DNA from: JAQUGA01 sp964521105
Lineage (GTDB): Bacteria; Bacteroidota; Bacteroidia; Bacteroidales; WCHB1-69
DNA: 55,927 nucleotides
NCBI GenBank assembly: GCA_964521105.1
Contig: CAZFPO010000009.1
Coordinates: forward strand, 1-55,927
Reading direction: 5' to 3'
Part shown: piece after piece, positions 45,027 to 54,200 of the stretch
Numbering within the stretch: position 1 is the stretch's first letter
Layout: each line of letters begins with the position of its first letter
Position numbers and translations under genes: made by a program
Notes under the pieces: generated by a model
Database searches by the model: none
What the model saw: only the letters and a program-made list of their open reading frames with translations
Told to the model about the DNA's origin: nothing

Positions 45027-45950
45027 ATGTCGTCATGGAAGGATATGTTTGATTTTAACAGGAGAGAACTTAACGGTTCTTTAGTGTTGCTATTTATCCT
45101 GTTAATAATCATTATTATCGGTTTTTTGATTCCAAAGTTTATTGTTCCTTCTTATATAATTTCTCAGGATAAACTTAGTGAATTGCAACAATTTACGGCT
45201 CAACGAAAAATCATCTCAGATTCGGTAAATAATTCAAAGCGGAAAAGTTATGATGTTGATTTTCAACGAATGGACTATTCAATTACAAAACAAGAATTGA
45301 CTCCTTTTCCATTTAATCCCAATAATTTACCTGAGGACGAATGGAAGAAAATGGGATTGAGCGATAAGCAGATTAAATCCATTAAAAATTATGAAAGCAA
45401 GGGCGGAAAATTTCGGACAAAAGAAGATTTTAAGAAAATGTATACCATTAGTGATGAGGAATATGCTATTTTAGAACCATTTATAAATATTCCGGTGGAT
45501 ACTTTGCCCAAATATCCCAAAAGCACGTATTCCAAAATTGATTTTAAGCACGAGCCAATTGACCTAAATAAAGCGGATACTTTCGATTTACGGAAAATAC
45601 CCGGTATCGGTGTTGGATTATCGAGACGTATTTATAATTATCGACAAAAATTAGGTGGTTTTTATGACAAAAGTCAATTGTTTGAAGTGTTTGGAATGGA
45701 CAGTGCTCGTTATCAGAGTGTATCGCCATACATTTCGATTAATAATGCCGAAATAACGAAAATAAATATTAATAAAGCTACGGTTAAAGAGCTCATTAAG
45801 CATCCATATATTGATTATTACATCGCAAAATCAATTGTGGTTTATCGGGAAGAAAAAGGCGCTTTTAAGAAAGTAGAAGAACTAAAAGAAGCTACGTTGA
45901 TGTATGATGAGTTGTTTAATAAGCTTAAAAATTATATTACAGTAAATTGA
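45027..45950 (+). CDS. Membrane-anchored helix-hairpin-helix (ComEA-like) protein
   Basis: 307 residues from ATG 45027 (a TTG at 45021 gives two more residues). MSSWKDMFDFNRRELNGSL, then one transmembrane helix (about 17-38, LVLLFILLIIIIIGFLIPKF) and a soluble region with three helix-hairpin-helix motifs: GLSDKQIKSIKNYESKGGKF (about 110), IDLNKADTFDLRKIPGIGVG (about 180) and the ININKATVKELIKHPYIDYY segment (about 245), each followed by FxxxxxLxxV-like turns. Such proteins resemble ComEA DNA-uptake receptors and are widespread in Bacteroidota, where their role is not clear. The TPR gene follows 19 bases later. Confidence 0.87.
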   Translation: MSSWKDMFDFNRRELNGSLVLLFILLIIIIIGFLIPKFIVPSYIISQDKLSELQQFTAQRKIISDSVNNSKRKSYDVDFQRMDYSITKQELTPFPFNPNNLPEDEWKKMGLSDKQIKSIKNYESKGGKFRTKEDFKKMYTISDEEYAILEPFINIPVDTLPKYPKSTYSKIDFKHEPIDLNKADTFDLRKIPGIGVGLSRRIYNYRQKLGGFYDKSQLFEVFGMDSARYQSVSPYISINNAEITKININKATVKELIKHPYIDYYIAKSIVVYREEKGAFKKVEELKEATLMYDELFNKLKNYITVN

Positions 45951-45969
45951 AAATTAATAAATTGAGTAG

Positions 45970-47133
45970 ATGTTAGCATTGGTGAAAAATGAAAATTATA
46001 TTAAGAATACATTACAAATAAGGTATGTATTGTTGTTGCTATTATTGAATCCAATTCTGATTTTTTCTCAAAATATTTCCGAAATTGATAGTTTAAATAA
46101 ACTTGCCGAATCAAAACGTTTTTCCGATCCTGATAAATCATTTCAAATCAGTAATATTGCTATTGAAAAATCGACAAAAATAAATTATTTCAAAGGACTT
46201 GGCGAAGCATATAAAACGATTGGTACACTTTATCTATTTTCATCCGAAAATGAGGAAGCATTAAAATTTTATGAATCGGCACGAATGGAATTCAAAAAAG
46301 CAAACTTTATTGAAGGCGAAGCAGCATGTTTGAATAATATGGCATTGATATACAGTTCGAATGGCGATTATCAAAAAGCCTTATCAATGAATGTTGAATC
46401 CTATTTAATTGAGAAAAAGTTGAATAACGAAGTAGGAATGGCTCAATCCTTAGATAATATTGGAACAATTTATTACTATTTTGGACAAAAAGGTCGTGCC
46501 TTGAATCTTTTTATTGAATCTGTAAAAATTACTTGGAATAAAAGTGAATACGAAATTTTTGCACAAACCTTAACCCATATTAGTAGCGTTTTAAATGATT
46601 TTGGGTATTATCACATGTCGATTTTGGTAAATAATACTTCATTGTTTTTAATTTCCAAATTAGCAAATTACAAAACAATGGCTGATGCTTTAAATAATGT
46701 TGCTTTTGCATATTATAATTTAAATGACTATTCAAAAGCATTAAAATTTATACATCTATCGCTTGAATGTCGTGAAATTTTAGGAGATATTCGAGGGATG
46801 ATGGTTTCGTATGGAATTGCAGGAGCAATATATAGAGATATTGGAAATTTTAATTTATCTAATCAGATGTTTGTTAATGTACTCAAATTAGCTCAAGATG
46901 TAGGCAATAAGCGACAATCGGCAATCGCCTTATCGTACATTGGCGAAAATCTTAGGCTGAATGGCGAGCTCGAAAAATCGATGAATTATTTTTCAGAAAG
47001 TATAAACATCAGTGAAGAAATAGGAGTAAAAGATATTTCGTCGGAAACATATTTGTTTATGGCAAAAGTATATTTTCAAATGAAGGAGATGCAAAGAGCA
47101 TTTGTTTATTGGTCATTGAGCCAAAATGGATAA
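45970..47133 (+). CDS. Secreted or periplasmic TPR-repeat protein
   Basis: 387 residues. The N terminus has a leader (about 1-34, with VLLLLLLNPILIFSQ). At least seven tetratricopeptide repeats follow, for example ALKFYESARMEFKKANFIEG, ACLNNMALIYSSNGDYQKAL, SLDNIGTIYYYFGQKGRAL and SYIGENLRLNGELEKSMNYF. In Bacteroidota such repeats often precede a histidine kinase, cyclase or LuxR domain, but none follows here; the protein ends inside a repeat (RAFVYWSLSQNG). It is either a free sensor/scaffold or a truncated one. No kinase ORF continues in any frame downstream. Confidence 0.78.
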   Translation: MLALVKNENYIKNTLQIRYVLLLLLLNPILIFSQNISEIDSLNKLAESKRFSDPDKSFQISNIAIEKSTKINYFKGLGEAYKTIGTLYLFSSENEEALKFYESARMEFKKANFIEGEAACLNNMALIYSSNGDYQKALSMNVESYLIEKKLNNEVGMAQSLDNIGTIYYYFGQKGRALNLFIESVKITWNKSEYEIFAQTLTHISSVLNDFGYYHMSILVNNTSLFLISKLANYKTMADALNNVAFAYYNLNDYSKALKFIHLSLECREILGDIRGMMVSYGIAGAIYRDIGNFNLSNQMFVNVLKLAQDVGNKRQSAIALSYIGENLRLNGELEKSMNYFSESINISEEIGVKDISSETYLFMAKVYFQMKEMQRAFVYWSLSQNG

Positions 47134-47171
47134 TGTTAGAAAAAGTCGTTTACTAATTTTGAAGTTTTTAG

Positions 47172-47179
47172 TATATTTG
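47172..47179 (+). promoter_or_regulatory. -7 element (TATATTTG) of the HsdR_N/S8 operon
   Basis: Perfect TAnnTTTG followed by C, 20 bases before the ATG at 47200. Confidence 0.6.
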
Positions 47180-47199
47180 CTTATAATTATTTTGATTTC

Positions 47200-47664
47200 A
47201 TGCAAGCATTAAATTTACCTTCGTATGATGTAAAAATTGAACGCCGAGATAATAAGGATTTCATTTGGGACTTTATTCGGAAAAAATACTATCGGCTAAC
47301 AAAAGAGGAGTGGGTGCGGCAACATTTTTTAAACTTTCTTGTTAAACATAATGGATTTCCAGTGAGTTTAATAGGAGTGGAAAGAAAAATCATGGTAAAT
47401 AATATGGAAAAACGTTTTGATATTTTAGTTTTCAAATCAACCGGCGAACCTCAGATAATTATCGAATGTAAAGCACCAGAAATTCATATTACTCAACAAA
47501 CATTTATGCAAGCATCAAATTATAATACCGTTTTAAAAGCTCCTTATTTAGTCATAACAAATGGGCTGGAACACCATTGTGCATTTGTTGATTTTAATTC
47601 CAAATCCGTTCAATTTTTAAGTTCAATTCCAAACTATGTTACATTAAAATCTAATGAATTATGA
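47200..47664 (+). CDS. HsdR N-terminal-like PD-(D/E)XK nuclease domain protein
   Basis: 154 residues. The core reads ERKIMVNNMEKRFDILVF, then EPQIIIECKAPEI, the Asp and Glu-x-Lys arrangement of the HsdR_N/PD-(D/E)XK fold, with the conserved QASNYNTVLKAPYLVITNGLEHH following. Free-standing small HsdR_N proteins of this size are common in Bacteroidota and not part of a restriction system; no hsdM or hsdS is near. Its role is unknown, nuclease activity is inferred from the motif. Its stop (TGA) overlaps the next gene's ATG. Confidence 0.85.
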   Translation: MQALNLPSYDVKIERRDNKDFIWDFIRKKYYRLTKEEWVRQHFLNFLVKHNGFPVSLIGVERKIMVNNMEKRFDILVFKSTGEPQIIIECKAPEIHITQQTFMQASNYNTVLKAPYLVITNGLEHHCAFVDFNSKSVQFLSSIPNYVTLKSNEL

Positions 47665-50420
47665 GGCGTTTAATCCTGTTTTTAATGCTCGTTCCATGTA
47701 TCGTTAATGCACAAATGTTAGCGATTGATTTTAATAATACGGTTGATAAAACATTAATTGTAAAAGTTAAAAATGAATATCGTTCAAGTTGTTTCGATAA
47801 TAGAATTGATATCGACGACTTTATAAAATTTACAGTTGATTTTGGAGTAAACAAAGTGTTTAAATTGTTTCCAAAAGTTGCTTCTCCTGAAACAAAATTT
47901 AATGCATTTAACGAACCATTAACCGATTTGTCATTAATTTATCAAATTGAATATCAGAAAGATATATCCTTACAAATGGCAGTAATTTTTCTGAACAAAC
48001 TTGATGTTTTTGAGTACGTTGATGTAAAACATTTTTATAAACCACTCTACACTACAAATGATCCAAATCGTGGCTCGCAATACTATTTGACAAAAATTAT
48101 GGCTTATGAAGCTTGGGATATTTCAAAAGGAGATTCAAGTGTGGTAATAGCAATTATTGATACGGGTAACGATTTTACCCATAACGATTTAAAAAATAAA
48201 GTAGCTTATAATTATTTAGACCCAATCGATGGAATTGATAACGATAATGATGGTTATTTAGACAATTATATGGGTTGGGATTTTGGGACAAACGATAATA
48301 ATCCGCAAATAACATCTGGAAATCATGGTGTTTTTGTTGCCGGGATAGCCGCTGCCCAAACAGATAATGGAATTGGGATTTCGGGAGTGGGATTTTTAAC
48401 CAAATATTTGCCCATTAAAATAGCCGATCAAAACGAAGTTTTAGTAAGTGGCTATGAAGCCATTGTTTATGCAGCGGATCATGGAGCACATATTATTAAT
48501 TTATCTTGGGGTGGAAAATTATTATCCGGAAGTACTTTTGAACAAGATGTAATAAACTATGCTACCTTTAATCGTGGAAGTTTAATTGTTGCTGCTGCTG
48601 GCAACGATGGTAATTCAATTCCCTTTTATCCAGCATCATACAAAAATGTATTGAGTGTTTCGATGACAGATGCAAATGATGCTAAAGTGGCTAGTTCATC
48701 GTATGGCTATTATGTGGATATCGCTGCTCCAGGCGGAAATGTATACTCAACTATTCAAGGTAATAGTTTTGCTTCATCATCAGGAACATCTTTTGCATCG
48801 CCTATAACTGCAGCATGTGCGGCAATTGTTAAAAGCTATTTTCCCACCTATTCACCTTTACAAATTGCCGAACAACTAAGAGTAACCTCTGATGTAATTG
48901 ATACAATGCAAATGAATAGTGATTTTTATAATCTTTTTGGTTATGGTCGAGTGAATTTATTTAGAGCTCTTTCTGTTAATACTTCACCATCGATAAGACT
49001 AATCGATGTGAATTTTGTTGGAAAAAATCCAAGTCAAATTAAAGCAGGCGACACTATATTTTTTAATGCAAATTTTAAAAATTTTCTTCAGCCTAATCAA
49101 AATTTAATGATAAAACTAAAATCTTTATCCACTTATTTAACTGTTTTGGATTCAATACATGCTTATGGAGCAGTAGGAACTTTGGTTTCGTTTTCGAACC
49201 CAACAGTTTATCGCATTATTGTTCATAATAATATCCCATTTGACGAAATGATAGATTTAAAATTTGAATTTGTCGATGAAAACTATTATGGCTATGATTA
49301 TTATCAATTTGCAGTAAATCAAACGTATATCACAGTTGATGAAAATAGAATTACTACCACATTTACAAATAATAGTCGTATAGGTTTTGCCGATAATTTA
49401 TTTAAACAGGGTGAGGGATTTCGTTATGACGATGGAAGTCAGTTGTTTTATGTTGGCGGATTAATGTTAGGTACGGGTACAAATAATGTTTCGGACAATG
49501 TTTATAGTCAAAATGGTTATGATGATGATTTTATCAATGTAATTCAACCATATAAAGTACAAAATTCATTAATGGCAGATTTTGAAGCAATTACCGAATT
49601 TAACGACAATGGAGCCGGATTAAATAAATTAAATGTTGTGGTGAAAAATAGAGTGCTAGCATGGAATACCCTTCAAACAGAAAAGTTTATCATCCATGAA
49701 TTCACTATTGTTAATTCAGGAATAATACCACTAAATAATTTATACGCAGGACTATTTATCGATTGGGATTTAAAAGAATCAATTTATAATAGAACAAAAT
49801 ACGATCCTTATCAAAAAATGTTGTATTCTTGGTCGCCTAATAGTGGTAAATATGGTGCAATTACGGCGTTATCAAATCATCTTTTCAATAGATATGCTTT
49901 TGATATGAACGGGTCAAATTTAAGTATTCAGGTTTCTGATGGTTTTACGGATGTTGAAAAATACACCGCAATGACATTAAATCGCGATTCGGCAGGGTAT
50001 AATGGTAGTGGAAATGATGTGGCTAATTTGTTAACATATGGACCGTTTAATTTGTTGCCTAATGACTCTGTAACCGTTGCATTTTCAATTATTGCTGGGG
50101 ATAATCCATTAGATTTATCACAGTCGGCTCAAAATGCAAGGATAAAATATTTTAATGAAGCGTCTGTATCTCAAAGTTATTCTTCGCAAACCAACTTTAA
50201 ATTGTATCCAAATCCAGCTAATGAAACTTTATTTATTGAAATAGCGGAGCAAATAAAGCAAATAAAAATTATTGACATACATGGTAAAAGATGCCTTTTT
50301 GATGCGAATAACAATCATGGTACAATTAAAATTTCATTAAAAAATCTTAATACAGGTTTGTATATTATCCAAGTTATAACCGATAAAAACACTTATAATT
50401 CACGATTTATAAAATTTTAA
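47661..50420 (+). CDS. T9SS-secreted S8 (subtilisin-like) serine peptidase
   Basis: 919 residues. Signal peptide (MRRLILFLMLVPCIVNAQ), a propeptide-like region (about 20-140), then the S8 catalytic domain with the triad at Asp167 (AIIDTGNDFTHND), His222 (NHGVFVAGIA) and Ser377 (SGTSFASP), then beta-rich modules (about 440-840). The last 75 residues form a T9SS type A sorting domain (YPNPANETLFIE, then LNTGLYIIQV). It degrades or processes protein outside the cell. The ATG at 47661 overlaps the upstream HsdR_N-like gene by four bases, so translation is probably coupled, although the functional link is obscure. Confidence 0.94.
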   Translation: MRRLILFLMLVPCIVNAQMLAIDFNNTVDKTLIVKVKNEYRSSCFDNRIDIDDFIKFTVDFGVNKVFKLFPKVASPETKFNAFNEPLTDLSLIYQIEYQKDISLQMAVIFLNKLDVFEYVDVKHFYKPLYTTNDPNRGSQYYLTKIMAYEAWDISKGDSSVVIAIIDTGNDFTHNDLKNKVAYNYLDPIDGIDNDNDGYLDNYMGWDFGTNDNNPQITSGNHGVFVAGIAAAQTDNGIGISGVGFLTKYLPIKIADQNEVLVSGYEAIVYAADHGAHIINLSWGGKLLSGSTFEQDVINYATFNRGSLIVAAAGNDGNSIPFYPASYKNVLSVSMTDANDAKVASSSYGYYVDIAAPGGNVYSTIQGNSFASSSGTSFASPITAACAAIVKSYFPTYSPLQIAEQLRVTSDVIDTMQMNSDFYNLFGYGRVNLFRALSVNTSPSIRLIDVNFVGKNPSQIKAGDTIFFNANFKNFLQPNQNLMIKLKSLSTYLTVLDSIHAYGAVGTLVSFSNPTVYRIIVHNNIPFDEMIDLKFEFVDENYYGYDYYQFAVNQTYITVDENRITTTFTNNSRIGFADNLFKQGEGFRYDDGSQLFYVGGLMLGTGTNNVSDNVYSQNGYDDDFINVIQPYKVQNSLMADFEAITEFNDNGAGLNKLNVVVKNRVLAWNTLQTEKFIIHEFTIVNSGIIPLNNLYAGLFIDWDLKESIYNRTKYDPYQKMLYSWSPNSGKYGAITALSNHLFNRYAFDMNGSNLSIQVSDGFTDVEKYTAMTLNRDSAGYNGSGNDVANLLTYGPFNLLPNDSVTVAFSIIAGDNPLDLSQSAQNARIKYFNEASVSQSYSSQTNFKLYPNPANETLFIEIAEQIKQIKIIDIHGKRCLFDANNNHGTIKISLKNLNTGLYIIQVITDKNTYNSRFIKF

Positions 50421-50478
50421 CGACAAAATTTTTATCTCTACTGGTTTATAAAAAGTAATAATAATACAATAAATGTTG

Positions 50479-50486
50479 TAGGTTTG
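50479..50486 (+). promoter_or_regulatory. Candidate -7 element (TAGGTTTG) before the CarboxypepD_reg-like gene
   Basis: Match to TAnnTTTG, 14 bases before the ATG at 50501. No clear -33 TTG. Confidence 0.5.
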
Positions 50487-50500
50487 TGTTTATTTGTTCG

Positions 50501-51238
50501 ATGAAAAAGGCAGTTTTTTTATTTTCAATTTTAATAATTTCAACATTTTCCTTGTTTGGTCAGGAGATTTATATACTGCGTGGACAAATTGTTGATCAAA
50601 AACATGAGCCAATTCGTAATGTTCACGTTATCAATCGTAGTGCTTTTTATGGAACAAGTTCTAATAATGAAGGTTTTTTTCAAATTCCTGTAACCAATTC
50701 AGATAGCTTACTAGTTACATGTGTTGGTTATAAGCCATTTTTGTTTTTAGCACCAGTAAATAATAATACAATAAACCATGATATAAATATTACATTAGTT
50801 TCGGATACAATTTTTTTACAAGAAACTCTAATTCGTCCTTTTCCTTCCTCATGGAGTGCATTTAAGCAGGAGGTAACTCAATTAAAACTCACTGAACCAA
50901 TTATTAGTAAAGTGTTTGAAAAACTTGCAACTCCAGTATATTCTCCGAAGGGCGGTTTAATTATGCCTGGACCAGTTTCAATCTTATATTCATTGTTTAG
51001 TAAAGAGGCTAAACAAGCTCGTAAAATGGAGGAAATTAATCATTTTGAAAGTATCAGAACTCGATTATTTGCAAAAGTTTCCAAAGAATCTATTTTAAAG
51101 ATATACCACTTATCTTCGGAATTGGAACTTGACAACTTTTTGTTTTACTGCAATTTGCCCGACGAATTTATTTTAAGAGCTCCTGCTTATGATATCGTTG
51201 TAAAACTAAACGAGTGTTACCTTGAATATTCAAAATAA
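50501..51238 (+). CDS. Secreted carboxypeptidase-regulatory-like (CarboxypepD_reg) protein
   Basis: 245 residues from ATG 50501, the start of the signal peptide MKKAVFLFSILIISTFSLFG; a start five codons upstream is less likely. The N-terminal half (about 25-110) is a beta-sandwich of the CarboxypepD_reg-like type: LRGQIVDQKHEPIRNVHVIN, then SNNEGFFQIPV and LLVTCVGYKPF. The second half has no recognised domain. In Bacteroidota such domains occur at the start of TonB-dependent receptors or alone; here no receptor barrel follows. It is convergent with the C25 peptidase gene, with a shared hairpin at its 3' end. Confidence 0.87.
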   Translation: MKKAVFLFSILIISTFSLFGQEIYILRGQIVDQKHEPIRNVHVINRSAFYGTSSNNEGFFQIPVTNSDSLLVTCVGYKPFLFLAPVNNNTINHDINITLVSDTIFLQETLIRPFPSSWSAFKQEVTQLKLTEPIISKVFEKLATPVYSPKGGLIMPGPVSILYSLFSKEAKQARKMEEINHFESIRTRLFAKVSKESILKIYHLSSELELDNFLFYCNLPDEFILRAPAYDIVVKLNECYLEYSK

Positions 51239-51246
51239 CACTCGTT
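51209..51246. terminator. Bidirectional hairpin overlapping the end of the CarboxypepD_reg gene
   Basis: AACGAGTGTTA (51209-51219) and TAACACTCGTT (51236-51246) pair perfectly over 11 bp with a 16-base loop that itself contains GAATATTC. The stop codon (51236-51238) is in the right arm. It is placed to stop both convergent genes, although the T-tracts are weak. Confidence 0.6.
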
Positions 51247-51267
51247 GTTAAAAATATTTGGATAAAA

Positions 51268-54200
51268 TTATTTTATTAAAATTAGCTTTTTATTCATAAC
51301 TATTCCATCGCCTTCAATTCCAATATAGTAAAATCCATTGCTCAATCCTTCCAAATTTATGATTTGAGAATTTTCTCCTGTATAGAAATTTGTTTTGTTG
51401 GATATTATTTGAACAACGTTTCCAATTTCATCATAAACCTTTATGGTTAATGTTGATGTATGGTTAAGATTGAAGTTTAGCATTATGTTTATGCCGTTTG
51501 TTGGATTAGGGTGAATAAATACATTATGAATTAAAGCATTTTCATTAATTGCAGTTGGGTCATTTACGACAATATATTCTGTTTTATTCATTGAATTATG
51601 TCCAAAGCTGTTTTGAGCCGTTAGGGAAACATCATAAACACCCGGTGTAAAGTAAAATACAGTTGGATTTTGAGCGTTTGAAGTTGCCGGAGTTCCACCT
51701 TCAAAATTCCACAACCATGAAGTAGGTAGATATAAGCTATTATCGGTAAAAATTACGGAATTTGATGAGTTAATCGTTGTATTATTTGCTGAAAAATCAG
51801 CAATAGGAGCTAAGATTGATGTGGTAATATTTTGTGTTATTGAATCTGTTCCGCACAAGCCATTAGCAATTAATTTTGTCATGAAAGTTTCAGTGGCATT
51901 AAAATCATGAATTGGATTTATTTCGCTTGAAGTATTTCCATCTCCAAATTTCCATTCGTATGAGTTTGCATACAAACTGCTATTATTAAATTGAACGGTA
52001 GCACCATTTACTTGAGATATGAAGTTTGGAACTGGAACGGGCAAAATATCTGCTATCATAACTTCGGTAGGACTATAACAATTTGGTTCGCGAACTTCCC
52101 AATCGTAAAAATAATAGTAGTTCCCCGGTGCATTATATTGTGGTAACGAAGCACTTGATTCGGTAATACTGATTAATCCGTTAATAGTGTATGGATAGGT
52201 AGCAGTTTGGTTATTATTTCGATAAAGATTTGGAGAACCAATGCAAGCCAATTGAAATCCTGTGCCAACCGGAATATTAAAGTTTAATGTAACCCGACTA
52301 GAACCAGCAGGAATATTAACAGTTTTTGTTGCAATCACATTTGCCGAAGCATCTCTGAGTTGAATGGTTCTATTTCCTGATCCACCCGAATATACTTTTA
52401 CCGAAACCAACGAAGTGGGAGAATAGCAATTAAAAATTAAATAGTGAACATTAGTTGAACTGGTATAATAACTACCACTTCCAATACTATCCACTTTCCC
52501 AATATATTGAGAAGGAGAAACCGCTTCTTCACGCACAAAGTATCGTGTTGGTAATGATAAATCGGGAGTAGTAAATGTATTGCCTGTATTAACTAATTGT
52601 GTACAAGCCGAATCGGAATACCATTTTGTATTTCCCATACCAACTACACTAAATGAAGTACTTGCTGGAGCACATGCCTGTGCATGTCCATTTATAATAT
52701 TTATTGGCTGTAACCCAATTTTTATATATTCATTTTTAACTACTTCTTGGTTCCCACAAATTCCAGCGGATGCAACCAAACTTACATTAAAAAATCCTGC
52801 TGTTTGATACGTGTGATTTGGATTTAATTCTGTTGATGTTGTTCCATCACCAAAATTCCATAAATATGTTAACCCATTTTCACTTGAATTAATAAATTGG
52901 ATAGTAGAAGGGAAAACACAAGTTTGAGTTGCATTAGCTGTAAAATCGACACTTAAAGGTAACACTTGTACTGAAAAAGATTTTATTTTAGAGTCATTAT
53001 CTGTATTTCCATCGGCTTGGTTGTTCGGGTTTAAAACCGTAACGTTCATGATATTATTTCCAATTGAAAGAGGAAACTCGGTAAGTTCAACGGTGTCTTT
53101 GGCAAAGCTAGCTAGATTTCCTATCCAATTATGGTCGATATTACTTCCATCATTTAGAGTATATCTTATAGTAACTGATGTTAGCGGGTTTATTCCTTTA
53201 TTTCGTAATATAACCTTTGGTGTAATATCGTAACCAACGCAATTATATGAAGATGCGGGATTTAGAATACTTAAAATTTCTGCATCATTGTTATATAAAA
53301 TATCAATTACTGCTACTTTGCCAATGTAGGGTAAATAATTATATTTAGTAACAACAACGGTAATCGAATCGGTAGTTGCTAACTCATCAAATGAAATATT
53401 GGTAACTTGGCTAGCAATAGTGCCAGTGCCAATTATGTGATTATTTATCGAAAGGGTTACAAAAGCTCCATTAACATCGCAGTTAATTGCTAGTGATGTC
53501 TCTTGCATTAAAATTTGAGGTTCGTGTGTAACGGTCATTGATAATGGTGATTTTGTGCGTACTACAAGGGATGGGTCGCCAAAAATTGTCCATGTATCAG
53601 TCATTTGAGAACCATCAGTTCCAAATAAATCAATCATTTTCATACAACCGTTCATCGACAGTCCTCCAAATGTACGTTTAATATTGTTTTGAAAGCTTTC
53701 GGTAAGAATATCATTCATCTCACGTTGTCCAGCCATTGGTGGATTCCAGCTTTGATTTATAGTTGACATCAGCGTTGCAACTGCTCCAGTCGGTTCACCG
53801 TTTGAAGAAGCTCTCATCCATGCTTCGGCAAAACAAGTTTTACCAACAAAACTACCGTTAACGCATGCTACCGACCAGATAAATGGAAGTTTGCCAACAT
53901 TGGTTAGGTTGTTTACATTGCTATTGTTAAAGCCTGAGGTTACAAATTCTGTTTCGGAACCATGACCAATATAATTTATTATTCCAGCCCCATTATTAAT
54001 TGCTGTTGAAACTTGAGCAGCAGTGGCATTACCAGCAGCATCTAAACCACCTTGACTACCATCGTATATTTCAGATACATTAGTGTATTCATAACCTAAT
54101 AAAGTATCACGAATTAGTCGCATGTGCTGATAATCATAAAGATTTTGATAGCCAGGTCCTTCATCCGAACCAATTCCAATTCCAGTATTTAACCACTGAC

